Part shown: piece after piece, positions 10,503 to 19,620 of the stretch
How positions within the stretch are numbered: the stretch's first letter is position 1
Layout of the letters: every line of letters begins with the position of its first letter
The notes under the pieces: generated by a model
Databases searched by the model: none
What the model saw: the letters and a program-made list of their open reading frames with translations, nothing else
What the model was told of the DNA's origin: nothing
Translations under genes and position numbers: made by a program
Assembly (NCBI GenBank): GCA_021795435.1
Contig: JAJYPJ010000006.1
Span: 1-64,000, forward strand
DNA: 64,000 nt
From: Pseudomonadota bacterium
GTDB taxonomy: Bacteria > Pseudomonadota > Gammaproteobacteria > Xanthomonadales > Rhodanobacteraceae
Direction: 5' to 3'

Positions 10503-11801
10503 TTACGTCGCCGCCAACAGCCGAGTCTGCAGGGCCCGAAGGTCCGGTTCCATGGGCCAGCTCCGGCTGGGCTGTTCCAGCAGCCGCGCAAGCGCGGCTG
10601 GAGCTGCCACGGCGTGGCCGAAGGCAGGCTCGACGATCTCGGGAAACTTGGCGGGATGGGCCGTGGCCACGATGCACCATGCCCCTACATCTCCCTGCGA
10701 TCGCAGGCGTTCCAGCACGTTCAATGCGCAGGCGGTGTGCGGGCACGGCTCGATGCCATGGCGTGCACGGGCGGTGGTCAGCGTGCCGCGGATCTCATCA
10801 TCCTCGACCGCGATGGCCGAAAGATCGGCGCGGATCGCGTCATCATTCGGATAGAGCGCCCGCAATCGTTCGAAATTGCTTGGCGCGCCGACGTCCATGG
10901 CATTGGCAAGGGTGGCCCGGCTGGGCTGCGGTGCGTACGGTTGCCCGCTGAAGAAGCGGGGCAGGGTGTCGTTCGCGTTGCAGGCCAGCACGATGCGCGC
11001 GATCGGAAGCCCCATGCGCTTAGCCAAGAGCGCGGCTAACGCATTGCCCAGATTGCCCGTCGGCACGACGAACGACAGTGGCGCACCGCTGGCGCGCCAG
11101 TGTTCAAGTGAAGCCCACGCGTAATAGGCCGCTTGCGGCAGCAGGCGCCCCAGGCTGATGCTGTTCGCCGTGCCGAGGCGCAGGCGCGCGCGAAGGTTGG
11201 CATCGCCCAGAGCGGCTTTTGCCATCCGCTGGCAATCATCGAATGTCCCGTTGACGCTGAGCGCCTGCACGTTGTCGGCAAAGGCGCCCAACTGCTGCGC
11301 TTGGCGCGGCGAGACGCCGAAACGGGGATACAGGATCACCACGCGGAAGCCCGCGCGTCGGTGGAATGCTGCCGCGACGGCGCCGCCCGTGTCTCCTGAT
11401 GTGGCGACCAGGATGGTTTGCATCGGATCACCGGGGCGCCGCAGCGTCGAGAGAGCAGCGGCCAGGAAACGTGCGCCGATGTCCTTGAATGCAGCGGTCG
11501 GCCCATGGAAGAGCTCCAGGACGAAATCGCCTGCGCCCCGCAGGCGATCCAGCAAGAGGGGCTGTCCGAATGCCTCGGTGCATAGTGCCGGAAGCGCTCC
11601 GGCCAGCGGGCTTTCGGCGAAGAACGGCGCGAGGAGATGGGTGCATACGGCCGCCGGGTCGTGATGCCCGGCGAAGTCACCAGGCGCGAATTCCGGCAAG
11701 CGTTCCGGCAGATACAGACCGCCGTCCGGCGCCAGACCTGACTCCAGCGCTGGGACGATGCCCGTCTCGATGCTGGTGCCGCGCGTGCTCAGGTACCGCA
11801 T
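10503..11801 (-). CDS. thrC: threonine synthase
   Basis: It converts O-phosphohomoserine to threonine with PLP. The 432-residue protein begins MRYLSTRG as in the proteobacterial enzyme, has LAPDGGLYLPE near the N-terminus and the PLP lysine in TAAFKD (Lys106), then ATSGDTGGAV, the phosphate-binding loop. ATG 11801 lies inside the end of thrB (13-bp overlap). It is the last gene of the thrABC operon. Confidence 0.95.
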   Translation of the reverse strand: MRYLSTRGTSIETGIVPALESGLAPDGGLYLPERLPEFAPGDFAGHHDPAAVCTHLLAPFFAESPLAGALPALCTEAFGQPLLLDRLRGAGDFVLELFHGPTAAFKDIGARFLAAALSTLRRPGDPMQTILVATSGDTGGAVAAAFHRRAGFRVVILYPRFGVSPRQAQQLGAFADNVQALSVNGTFDDCQRMAKAALGDANLRARLRLGTANSISLGRLLPQAAYYAWASLEHWRASGAPLSFVVPTGNLGNALAALLAKRMGLPIARIVLACNANDTLPRFFSGQPYAPQPSRATLANAMDVGAPSNFERLRALYPNDDAIRADLSAIAVEDDEIRGTLTTARARHGIEPCPHTACALNVLERLRSQGDVGAWCIVATAHPAKFPEIVEPAFGHAVAAPAALARLLEQPSRSWPMEPDLRALQTRLLAAT

Positions 11802-12730
11802 TCGACCACCTCGGCGGCTGGCCCATCGACGGGTGCCACCCAGCCTTCGCTCGCCAGGCCCGCTTCGGCAAAGGCGGCGCGCATGGCTTCGCTGACTCGC
11901 TCCGCCGTTGGCTTGTCGGCGCACCAGGCGAAAACGCTGGGACCGGCACCGGAGAGGCTTCCGCCCAGGGCACCGGCATCGAGCAGAGATTGCTTCACGC
12001 GTGCGAATCCCGGTACGAGCGCCGCTCGGCGCGGTTCGACGAGGACATCGTGCAGCCCCGCGCGCAACAGACTCAGGTCGCCGCGGTAGCTTCCTGCGAT
12101 CAACTGCGCCAGGTAGGTGGTCTGGCGCACGACCTGGTGCAAGGGGTAGGGTTCGACCAGCACCGCCCGGGACTCGCGCGTTTCCAACACGCAGCGCGGA
12201 TGGACCACAGCGCAAAAGAGCCCGGTCGGTACGGGAATCGGCAATGCGCGCTCGGGCGTGGCCATGACGAGACCGCCGAGCAGCATGGGCCCGACATTGT
12301 CGCCGTGGCGCGCGCCGCTCGAGGCCGCTTCGCCGCTGACGGCGTACGGGTAGAGTTGCTCGCGCGAAAGCGGCTCGGGGTGGAGTGCGTTGACGGCCAT
12401 CAAGGCGGCCACGCTGGAAGCCGCCGAGCCGCCGAGTCCTGCTCCGAAGGCGATGCCCTTGCGAATCTCGAGATCGACACCGAAGCCAGGCTGCTCCGAC
12501 TCGAGGAGGGCCATTGCCGCCGCGCCGGCCGTGTTGTGGGCCGGATCAAAGGGAAGTTCGACCGCGCAACCGGTGATGCGGGTGATGCGCACGCCCGGCT
12601 GCCGACTGCGTCGCGCCAGGACTTCGTCGAAAGGCCCCTCGAAGGTATGCCCCAGGAGGTCGAAGCCAGCGGCCACGTTGCCGACGCTGGCCGGTGCACG
12701 CGCCAGTGCCCATTGCGACTGCTTGCTCAT
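11789..12730 (-). CDS. thrB: homoserine kinase
   Basis: It phosphorylates homoserine. The 313-residue protein belongs to the GHMP kinases: VGNVAAGFDLLG at the N-terminus, the ATP loop GAGLGGSAASSVAAL, and GGSLSGAGPSVFAW near the C-terminus. It overlaps thrA by 4 bp and thrC by 13 bp. Confidence 0.95.
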   Translation of the reverse strand: MSKQSQWALARAPASVGNVAAGFDLLGHTFEGPFDEVLARRSRQPGVRITRITGCAVELPFDPAHNTAGAAAMALLESEQPGFGVDLEIRKGIAFGAGLGGSAASSVAALMAVNALHPEPLSREQLYPYAVSGEAASSGARHGDNVGPMLLGGLVMATPERALPIPVPTGLFCAVVHPRCVLETRESRAVLVEPYPLHQVVRQTTYLAQLIAGSYRGDLSLLRAGLHDVLVEPRRAALVPGFARVKQSLLDAGALGGSLSGAGPSVFAWCADKPTAERVSEAMRAAFAEAGLASEGWVAPVDGPAAEVVECGT

Positions 12731-15192
12731 GGGACGCTCCCCAGTTGATCCGTCAGGCGCAGGATATCGGCGAATACGCCGGCTGCAGTCACCTCAGGAC
12801 CTGCGCCGGGACCCTGGATCACGAGCGGTGTGTTGCAATACCGTCGGGTATGGAATTGGATCAGGTTGTCGGTACCCTGGAGGTGCGCGGCGGCGTGGTG
12901 CCGAGGAACCTCCCGCAATCCGATTCGCGCGTTGCCTTGGGCATCCAGTTGCGCCAAGTGGCGCAGGACGCATCCCTTTGAAGCGGCGCGTGAGTGCCGC
13001 TTGGCGATGCTGTCATCCATGTCCTGCAGGCGCTCGAGGAAGACCGCTCGCGACCCGTTGGCGAGCGGTGCCGGAACGAGGCTCTCCACCTGGACCGCAT
13101 CGAGATGCATGGGAACGCCTGCCTCGCGCGCCAGGATCACCAGCTTCCGCGCAACGTCCAATCCAGCGAGATCATCGCGTGGATCGGGCTCAGCGTACCC
13201 CTGCGCGATGGCTTCGCGGACCAACGCCGAAAATGGCACGCTCCCGTCATACGTATTGAACAGCCACGACAGCGTGCCCGAGAGCACGCCGTCGACGGCC
13301 ATCAAGTCGTCACCGGTGTCGATCAACTCCCGCAGCGTCTGGATGACGGGCAGGCCAGCTCCGACACTGGCCTCATAACGCAATCGGGCCATGCCCATCG
13401 AGGCGGACTGGATCGCTTGCCAGCGCGGCAGCGGCCCGGCTACTGCGCGCTTGCTCGGAGTGATCACGTGAATCCCGGCGCGCAGCCAGTCGGCATAAGC
13501 ATCCGCAACGGTCTCGCTGGCAGTGCAATCGATAACCAGCGCATGCGGAAAATGGCCGGGTTGCAGATGCAGCGCAACCGCGCCCAGATTCTGCGCGGGG
13601 CTTGCACCAAGTCGATCACGCCAATCCGGAGGAAGTACGTCCGCCGCATCATCAAGCCATGCATGGCGGCTGTCCGCGATGGCGCGGATGCGCAGGTCGA
13701 GTCCGCGGCGCTGCCGAAGCCGTGCTTGGGCGCTGCGGAGCTGGTCGAGCAGCGCACGGCCGACTTGCCCGACGCCGATGACGGCGATGGCCACGGTCTG
13801 GTCCGACAACAGGAACGCCGCATGCGCGGCTCGCAGTGCGCGCGCGGCATCCCCGGCATCGACGGCGAGCGAGATGCTTCGTTCGCTCGCACCTTGCGCG
13901 ATGGCACGAATGTTGACCCGAGCCCGGGCCATCCCGGCCGTGAATCGGGCTGCCACCCCCGGTTGGCCGGCCATTCCATCGCCGACGACGGTGAGGATTG
14001 CCCCCTGCGTGCGCAGGCCGATCCGCAGGACGAATCCCGCGGCCAGTTCGTCGGCGAACTCGTTGGCAAGGGCCGCCTGCGCGCGCACTGCGTGGGCCGA
14101 ATGCACGGCGCAGCAGAGCGAATGGGCCGACGAGCCCTGCGAGATCATGTTGACGGAGATGGCCATTGCCTCGAGTGCTGCAAAAACGCGTTGTGCGGTG
14201 CCCGGCACGCCCAGCGCGCCGGTGCCTTCAATATCGATCAACGTGACATCGGGGAGCAGGCTGAGCCCCTTGACCCCGAATGCGGGTTCGCTGGTCGACG
14301 AGCCGATCCGCGTGCCGGGATGCTCCGGGTTGGTGCTGCTGCGGACCCGGATCGGCATGTCCAGGTGAATCACGGGTGCGATCGTTTGCGGATGGATGAC
14401 CCGCGCCCCGAAGTACGCTAGTTCGCACGCTTCGGCGTAGCTGAGGTTCGCGATCGTCTGCGCTTCGCTCACGACGCTGGGATCCGCGCTGAGGACACCC
14501 GCGGTGTCCCCCCACAGCGTGAGTTCCGCAGCATTGGCCAAGGTGGCCACGATGGCGGCCGAGTAGTCGCTGCCATTGCGGCCGAGGGTTGTCGGCGTGC
14601 CGTCCGGCAAGCTGGCAATGAAACCCGTGACCACTCCACGCTTCGCCGGTTCGGCAGTCCGCCAATCGCGCCAGGCTGCGTGGCACCGTGGCCAGTCGAC
14701 CACGGCGCCGACGCTGCCCCACCGAACGGTCAGGAACCGTCGGGCATCCACCCAGGGGCACGTCGCACCATCCCGCTGCAGCAGCGCGGCGAGGCACTGG
14801 GCGCTCCAGCATTCCCCAAGCCCCTGCACCTGCGCGCGGAGCCCGGGGCTCCATGCATGCCGGGTGGCTGGAAGGCCCGCGAGCCAGTCGAAGTCGACGG
14901 AGAGACCGGCCCAGATCGTCGCGATCCCCAGTTCGATGACAAGGCGACGGTGGCGTTCGCGCAGGGTGGTGATGACTGCATCGCGGTGGGCATCTCCCGC
15001 GCCCAGTGCGACCAACATATCGGTAACGCCTTGCAGGGCGGACACCACGGCCAGCCATTCCGGTTCGGACCGCTCGCGCAGAATCGCGGCAACCCGTCGG
15101 AAGCCATTGGCGTCGGCCAGGCTGGAGCCCCCGAACTTGTGGACATGGGGGCGTTCAGGATTCAAGTGGCGAGGGGCAGGCGCAGCGGGCAT
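12727..15192 (-). CDS. thrA: bifunctional aspartokinase I / homoserine dehydrogenase I
   Basis: It carries out the first and third steps from aspartate to homoserine. The 821-residue protein has the aspartokinase start KFGGSSL (about 19-25), a central regulatory region and, from about residue 465, homoserine dehydrogenase with the Rossmann loop VIGVGQVGRALL, TPSKRAV and the YEASVGAGLPVI and GVLSGTLSW segments. Its start is preceded by a GGAG Shine-Dalgarno lying inside a hairpin (15194-15214) and, further upstream, by a Thr-rich leader peptide. Leader control of this operon is therefore likely. Confidence 0.95.
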   Translation of the reverse strand: MPAAPAPRHLNPERPHVHKFGGSSLADANGFRRVAAILRERSEPEWLAVVSALQGVTDMLVALGAGDAHRDAVITTLRERHRRLVIELGIATIWAGLSVDFDWLAGLPATRHAWSPGLRAQVQGLGECWSAQCLAALLQRDGATCPWVDARRFLTVRWGSVGAVVDWPRCHAAWRDWRTAEPAKRGVVTGFIASLPDGTPTTLGRNGSDYSAAIVATLANAAELTLWGDTAGVLSADPSVVSEAQTIANLSYAEACELAYFGARVIHPQTIAPVIHLDMPIRVRSSTNPEHPGTRIGSSTSEPAFGVKGLSLLPDVTLIDIEGTGALGVPGTAQRVFAALEAMAISVNMISQGSSAHSLCCAVHSAHAVRAQAALANEFADELAAGFVLRIGLRTQGAILTVVGDGMAGQPGVAARFTAGMARARVNIRAIAQGASERSISLAVDAGDAARALRAAHAAFLLSDQTVAIAVIGVGQVGRALLDQLRSAQARLRQRRGLDLRIRAIADSRHAWLDDAADVLPPDWRDRLGASPAQNLGAVALHLQPGHFPHALVIDCTASETVADAYADWLRAGIHVITPSKRAVAGPLPRWQAIQSASMGMARLRYEASVGAGLPVIQTLRELIDTGDDLMAVDGVLSGTLSWLFNTYDGSVPFSALVREAIAQGYAEPDPRDDLAGLDVARKLVILAREAGVPMHLDAVQVESLVPAPLANGSRAVFLERLQDMDDSIAKRHSRAASKGCVLRHLAQLDAQGNARIGLREVPRHHAAAHLQGTDNLIQFHTRRYCNTPLVIQGPGAGPEVTAAGVFADILRLTDQLGSVP

Positions 15193-15193
15193 G

Positions 15194-15214
15194 GCGGTAC
15201 TCCGTGGAGACCGC
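15194..15214 (-). promoter_or_regulatory. hairpin sequestering the thrA ribosome binding site
   Basis: The RNA can form GCGGU-CUC against GAG-U-ACCGC (5 bp plus 3 bp, one bulge, 4-nt loop). The 3' arm contains the GGAG that serves as the thrA Shine-Dalgarno, and the stem ends 1 nt before the start codon. This suggests that translation of thrA is restrained unless the stem is opened. Confidence 0.45.
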
Positions 15215-15235
15215 CGGGCGACGCTGCGGAGGTTG

Positions 15236-15261
15236 TCCCGCCGCGCCTACCGGCGGCGGGA
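15236..15261 (-). promoter_or_regulatory. thr leader hairpin (attenuator candidate)
   Basis: A perfect 9-bp stem (15253-15261 with 15236-15244, 8-nt loop) follows the thr leader peptide. Its 5' arm (15252-15259) can instead pair over 8 bp with the GGC GGC GG of leader codons 9-11 (15294-15301), the arrangement expected of an attenuator. No U run follows the stem, so a classical intrinsic terminator is not evident. Confidence 0.5.
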
Positions 15262-15277
15262 TCGAAGGTGGCTGGTT

Positions 15278-15325
15278 TCAGTCCACGCGCCGACCGCCGC
15301 CGAATGCGGTGGTGGTCGTGGTCAT
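15278..15325 (-). CDS. thrL: thr operon leader peptide
   Basis: The 15-residue peptide is MTTTTTAFGGGRRVD, with five Thr codons in a row at positions 2-6. It ends 85 bp before thrA. Stalling on the Thr codons under threonine shortage would leave the Gly codons free to pair with the downstream hairpin arm. The ribosome binding site is weak. A longer frame runs upstream, but the ATG directly before the Thr run fits known leader peptides. Confidence 0.7.
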   Translation of the reverse strand: MTTTTTAFGGGRRVD

Positions 15326-15421
15326 GGTCGTCGCCCGGGCGCTGCAGGATGCAGGCGTCGCCACTGCGCAGCCTTGGCAGTTGCAGAATCGGGATAGGTG
15401 GAAGTCGACGCCCATGGCCGG

Positions 15422-15451
15422 AGTGAAGCGTGCGCGGCATGGCGTTGTCAA
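15422..15451 (-). promoter_or_regulatory. candidate thr operon promoter
   Basis: On the minus strand a perfect TTGACA (15451-15446) is followed after 18 nt by TTCACT, a poor -10 (3 of 6). It lies about 100 bp upstream of the thr leader peptide. The -35 is good and the -10 is weak. Confidence 0.3.
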
Positions 15452-15585
15452 TAGCCCTTGGATGCATGGGCATGGACCATAATGAACCACCCGGCTCTTC
15501 CGCTGGTGCGACCTGCAAGCAGCCGGGATGGGCTGGCACGGCCGACGCCGCGAGGTGCCGGGGTCCCTCGCCACGGAATCGCCGG

Positions 15586-17313
15586 ATGAACCTGCGCAGC
15601 CCCAATCGCCGCCCGTCGCACCGGTACGCCATGGCGGGCATCCTGGGCCTGCTCATGCTGCGGTTGGCGTCCGCGTGGTCGCTGCGGGTCGATTCGGACG
15701 AACCGCAGCATCTGCACGTGGTTTGGGCATGGACGCAGGGCCAGCTGCCGTATGTCGATCTGTTCGACAACCATACGCCGCTTTTCCAGCTGCTGATGGC
15801 GCCGATACTCGCCTGGCTCGGGCCGCGCGCCGACATCGTGCCATGGATGCGCACCGCGACCATTCCGATCTGGATCGCGGGACTCCTGGCAACCTGGTGG
15901 CTGGGTCGGCGGCTGTGGAATGCGCGGATTGCGTGGGTCGCGGTCGCACTGAGCGCACTTTTCCCGTTGACGTACCTGTCGAGCGTCCAGTTTCGAACCG
16001 ATGACCTTTGGTGGGTGTTTTGGGTCGCGGGCGTGGCGGTAGGCGCCGTGGGAGCGCCCCGCGCTCGCTGGCTGGCCGCAAGTGGACTGCTGCTGGGTCT
16101 GGGATTCGCGGTGTCGATGAAAACCACGCCGCTGCTGCTCAGCCAGGTGCTGGCGTTGCTCCTGCTGGGTGGATTGTGGCGGCTGCAGCGGCGCGCGATT
16201 GAGTGGCGTGTCCTCCTCCGTGCACTGCCAGGGTGGATGCTGGGCCTGGTCCTTCCCCTTGCCGCATTTGCCTGTTTCTTCGCCGCGCACGGCGCGCTCG
16301 GGCGAGCATGGTATTTCTGGATCACCTACAACATCGTGCCCGGGCTCGGCGACTGGACCGGGGGCCGGTTGCACGAAATCCTGTTCCCGGTCGTGCTCGT
16401 CCTTGTGGCCTTGGTGTCGTGGCGACGATTGCGATCCAGCGCGGACCCGCAGCTCACGTTGCGGCGACTGGCGGTTTTCGATGGCGCGCTCCTGTATTTG
16501 GCGGCGCTGCTGAGCTATTGGCCGTTGCTGACACTGCAGGACCTGCTGCCGGTCGTGCCGCTGCTTCTGTTGGGCGCCAGTGGCGCCCGCCTGTCCCGTA
16601 CCCGACAAGTAGGCCGAGGCTTCGTTGCCATCGTCGTGCTCGAATTGCTGCTGATCCTTGCGGTTCGTCCGCCCTGGCGGGATGCCGGGCTTCATCGCCA
16701 GGAGCGCCAGCTGGCACTGGTCCTCAGGCTGACCAGTCCGCAGGACGACGTGATGGATGCGAAGGGTTCCGCCATTTTCCGGAACAGGCCGGTGTTCTGG
16801 GTGTTCGAGGACATCGCCGAGTTCCGCATCGCACACGGACTCCTCCACCCGCGGGTACGCGCCAGCCTGGTGCACACGGGTACGGCGGTGGTGATAGACC
16901 ATCGGATGCCGCAAGGTGCCGCGGTGTTCATCGCCCGCAACTATCTGCCCCTGCAGGGTGACGTCAGGGTGCTGGGCCAGCGATTCACGGTCCTCCGTCG
17001 CGGGCAGGACGTGATGTTGCCGGTGGCGGTTCCGCAGCAATACATCCTTTTGGACGAGACCAATCACGTTGCCGATGCGCGGATTGACGGACGGGCTGTC
17101 TCCGGACCGGTCGCCCTGGCTCGTGGCTGCCATGTGCTCGAGGTCGCGCATCCGGGCGGGTATCTGCTGGTCTGGGCGCCGGTACTGTCCCGCGGCATCG
17201 ACACGGCGCCGCTGCAGGCGCTGCCATCCCAACGGATTGCCGCGACGGCTTCCAGCAAGCGTGCAGCGCAGCAATGCCGGATGCAGGGAGCGGCCGGGCC
17301 GCTCGGCCATTAG
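15586..17313 (+). CDS. GT-C fold membrane glycosyltransferase (PMT/ArnT-like)
   Basis: This 575-residue protein has many hydrophobic segments over its first 380 residues and a soluble C-terminal part. The first extracytoplasmic loop carries VDSDEPQHLHVVWAWTQG, an acidic motif typical of GT39/PMT-like enzymes that use polyprenyl-phosphate sugars, followed by LPYVDLFDNHTP as in many such bacterial proteins. ATG 15586 gives an Arg-rich cytoplasmic tail before the first membrane segment. It runs convergent with the GT2 gene downstream (4-bp overlap at the stops). The acceptor is unknown. A role in envelope polysaccharide or lipid modification is likely. Confidence 0.75.
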   Translation: MNLRSPNRRPSHRYAMAGILGLLMLRLASAWSLRVDSDEPQHLHVVWAWTQGQLPYVDLFDNHTPLFQLLMAPILAWLGPRADIVPWMRTATIPIWIAGLLATWWLGRRLWNARIAWVAVALSALFPLTYLSSVQFRTDDLWWVFWVAGVAVGAVGAPRARWLAASGLLLGLGFAVSMKTTPLLLSQVLALLLLGGLWRLQRRAIEWRVLLRALPGWMLGLVLPLAAFACFFAAHGALGRAWYFWITYNIVPGLGDWTGGRLHEILFPVVLVLVALVSWRRLRSSADPQLTLRRLAVFDGALLYLAALLSYWPLLTLQDLLPVVPLLLLGASGARLSRTRQVGRGFVAIVVLELLLILAVRPPWRDAGLHRQERQLALVLRLTSPQDDVMDAKGSAIFRNRPVFWVFEDIAEFRIAHGLLHPRVRASLVHTGTAVVIDHRMPQGAAVFIARNYLPLQGDVRVLGQRFTVLRRGQDVMLPVAVPQQYILLDETNHVADARIDGRAVSGPVALARGCHVLEVAHPGGYLLVWAPVLSRGIDTAPLQALPSQRIAATASSKRAAQQCRMQGAAGPLGH

Positions 17314-18671
17314 CGGGTGAGCCAGCCCTGGACGCGTGCAGTCAGCAAGGCATAGGGGAAGATCCAGAAAAGGGCGAAGGCGGAAAAATACGCATAGCCG
17401 ATGCCGTAGACAAAATCCCAGGATCGCTCGCCGCGCAGGTAATAGAGCATGTTCAGCGCCGACATGAGCAAGATCGCCGCGCTGAACCTCAGCAGGAGGT
17501 CGGGATGGCCTGGCAGCAGGACGGCGAGCAGCACCAGCACCGCCCAGCCGATCGGGTAGCGCAGGTTGCTGACGGCGGTGTCCAGCAGCGCGACCAGACG
17601 CGCAGGCCACGGGCGGCGCCAGACGACCCGCCGCAGGAAACGGAACTCCTCGCGCACATAGCTGCGATCCCAGCGCAGGAACATCTTGCACAGCTGCTTG
17701 TAGCGGGTGGGCACCAGCGTGTGGACCACGGCGGCGCGCTGGTAGACGCAATCGTAGCCCTGTTCGAGGATGGCGTTGGTCATGGCGCGATCTTCGCCGT
17801 AGGTGCACTTGCGGCCGAGGAAATGCTGTGCTGTCCATGCGGGCAGGACGTCGTGGACCACGGCGGCGCGGTAAGCCGCCAGCGCGCCGGGACAGCAGTA
17901 GACGGTGCCATAGGTGCTTTGCACGGCGCGCAGGAAGTCGAATGAGAGCGCGTAGCGCACCTTCAGCATGCGTGGGATCAGGCCTTGCGCGCGATTGTAG
18001 ACACTGACCTTGCCCGCCACGGCGCCGACGCGTGGATCGCGGAATGGTCCAGCCATGGCGAGCAAGGTCCCGGGTTCGATGACGCTGTCGGAGTCGATGG
18101 TCACCAGGATCTCGCCGCGTGCCAGGCGGAAGCCGGCCTCGAGCGCTGCGCGCTTGCCCCGGTTCTGGTCGAATCGCAGCGTGGTGACCAGCCCCGGGTG
18201 ACGCTGGGCCGCCCGCTCGATATGGAGCCATGTATCGTCCTGGCTGCCATCGTCCACGACGATGATCTGCAGGCGGTCCTGCGGATAACGGGCGCTGGCG
18301 ACAGAATCAATCGAGCGCGCGACCATCGCCCCCTCGTTGTACGCCGGGATGACGACCGTCAGCGAGGGGGCGTGCACCGGGTCTGCGGGTGCGGGCGTTC
18401 GATAGCGGTACCAGAGCAACGTGCGCAGCAGCAGCATCAGCATGCCCATGGCGGCCCAAAGCAGGGCGGGCTGCACGACCGCCGTTGCCCATCGGTAGCC
18501 GAGCGCCATGTGGATGACGCCGTGGAACAGCGCGAAGCGCCAGCTGGCCAACAAGGCGACGCCCAGGGCGACGAGGAGCACGACCCGGTAGTAGCGGTCG
18601 CCGGGGATCGCGTGGTAGTCATGCCCATCGGCGGGCGTGGACACGGGGAGGCTGGCGACTTTGGCGTGCAT
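17310..18671 (-). CDS. processive family 2 glycosyltransferase (NodC/hyaluronan synthase-like)
   Basis: This 453-residue membrane glycosyltransferase has two N-terminal membrane segments, a cytoplasmic GT2 domain and three or more C-terminal membrane segments. It shows VVDDGS (138-143), the DxD-type DSDS (193-196), the catalytic GEDR (292-295) and RWDRS (333-337), in the order found in NodC, hyaluronan and chitin synthases. ATG 18671 is chosen for the AAGGG 7 nt upstream; longer starts at 18707 and 18710 lack one. The polymer made is not identifiable. No polysaccharide export genes are adjacent. A perfect inverted repeat lies 34 bp upstream of the start. Confidence 0.8.
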   Translation of the reverse strand: MHAKVASLPVSTPADGHDYHAIPGDRYYRVVLLVALGVALLASWRFALFHGVIHMALGYRWATAVVQPALLWAAMGMLMLLLRTLLWYRYRTPAPADPVHAPSLTVVIPAYNEGAMVARSIDSVASARYPQDRLQIIVVDDGSQDDTWLHIERAAQRHPGLVTTLRFDQNRGKRAALEAGFRLARGEILVTIDSDSVIEPGTLLAMAGPFRDPRVGAVAGKVSVYNRAQGLIPRMLKVRYALSFDFLRAVQSTYGTVYCCPGALAAYRAAVVHDVLPAWTAQHFLGRKCTYGEDRAMTNAILEQGYDCVYQRAAVVHTLVPTRYKQLCKMFLRWDRSYVREEFRFLRRVVWRRPWPARLVALLDTAVSNLRYPIGWAVLVLLAVLLPGHPDLLLRFSAAILLMSALNMLYYLRGERSWDFVYGIGYAYFSAFALFWIFPYALLTARVQGWLTR

Positions 18672-18704
18672 GCGGCGGCCCTTGGGCGGTGCCGCACTTA
18701 TACG

Positions 18705-18726
18705 CATCATTCGGAATCGAATGATG
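18705..18726. promoter_or_regulatory. inverted repeat upstream of the GT2 gene (operator candidate)
   Basis: CATCATTCG and CGAATGATG form a perfect 9-bp inverted repeat separated by GAAT. It is AT-richer than its surroundings and lies 34 bp upstream of the GT2 start. It could be a binding site for a dimeric regulator or a small RNA hairpin; no T run follows. Confidence 0.4.
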
Positions 18727-18805
18727 AACGTATGAAAACGGTAATGTTTGTGACGGGCTAAGTCGTGCCCTGCGGGACAACCGGGCATCCCTCGACCAGG
18801 GCGCC

Positions 18806-19555
18806 TCAGAAGCTCATGAAGTACCCACCATTGACGGGCAGGTTTGCACCCGTGATGTAACCACTGTGGCTACTTGCAAGGAAGGCCACGGCGCGACCGA
18901 TATCCTCGGGAGAGCCCAGTCGGCCAACCGGGATCTGCGCGATGATCCGTGCGCGAATCGCTTCGGGGACGGCCATGACCATCTCCGTCTCGCAATAGCC
19001 GGGCGAAACGGTGTTGACCGTGATGCCCTTGGCGGCAAGCTCGCGGGCAAGCGCCATGGTGAAGCCGTGGACACCGGCCTTGGCGGCCGAATAATTCGTC
19101 TGGCCGAACTGGCCGGTCTGGCCGTTGACCGAGCTGATGTTGATGATGCGGCCATAGCCACGGGCCAGCATGCCCTCGACCACCGCCCGGCTCATGTGGA
19201 AGACGCCGTCCAGGTTGACCGCCATCAGTTGGTCCCACTGGGCCTTGTCCATCTTGCGCAGACTCGCATCACGGGTGATCCCGGCGACATTGGCGAGGAC
19301 GTCGATGCGGCCAACCTCTTGCTCGATCGTGTCGACGAGCCGCTTGCAGGCTTCGAAGTCCGTGACATCCAGCGCCATGAAGCGGACGCGGCCGTCGTAG
19401 GCCACCATGTCCCGTTCAAACGCCTCGATGCGATCCGTTCGCGAGGGCAGGTCGGCCGCGATGACCGTGGCACCCGACTCGGCCAGCTGGCGGCAGATCG
19501 CGCTACCCAGGCCACCGATGCCGCCGGTGACCAATGCAATGGAAGATGGGTTCAT
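18806..19555 (-). CDS. phaB: acetoacetyl-CoA reductase (PhaB-like), copy 1
   Basis: This short-chain dehydrogenase (249 residues) probably reduces acetoacetyl-CoA to 3-hydroxybutyryl-CoA for polyhydroxybutyrate synthesis. It has the cofactor loop GGIGGLG (11-17), the NVAGITRDASLRKM block and the catalytic Ser in ISSVNGQTGQFGQTNYSAAKAG (Ser 141/142, Tyr155, Lys159), the pattern that separates PhaB from general fatty-acid reductases. It lies downstream of phaR and of a second copy, all on the minus strand. The C-terminal end is complete. Confidence 0.85.
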   Translation of the reverse strand: MNPSSIALVTGGIGGLGSAICRQLAESGATVIAADLPSRTDRIEAFERDMVAYDGRVRFMALDVTDFEACKRLVDTIEQEVGRIDVLANVAGITRDASLRKMDKAQWDQLMAVNLDGVFHMSRAVVEGMLARGYGRIINISSVNGQTGQFGQTNYSAAKAGVHGFTMALARELAAKGITVNTVSPGYCETEMVMAVPEAIRARIIAQIPVGRLGSPEDIGRAVAFLASSHSGYITGANLPVNGGYFMSF

Positions 19556-19620
19556 GGTGAGATCCTGGGCAAAGTCATTCCGTGGGCGCCACGGCGCCCG
19601 GTCGATTCAGGGGGATACGG

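Noticed and set aside
10503-15192. Plus-strand open frames of up to 475 codons opposite thrABC.
   Set aside because: They are antisense to well-identified thrC, thrB and thrA and show no family motifs of their own.
15448-18231. A minus-strand open frame of 927 codons across the GT-C and GT2 genes.
   Set aside because: The GT-C frame on the plus strand and the GT2 frame on the minus strand both carry clear family motifs; this frame is an antisense and alternative-frame shadow caused by high GC.
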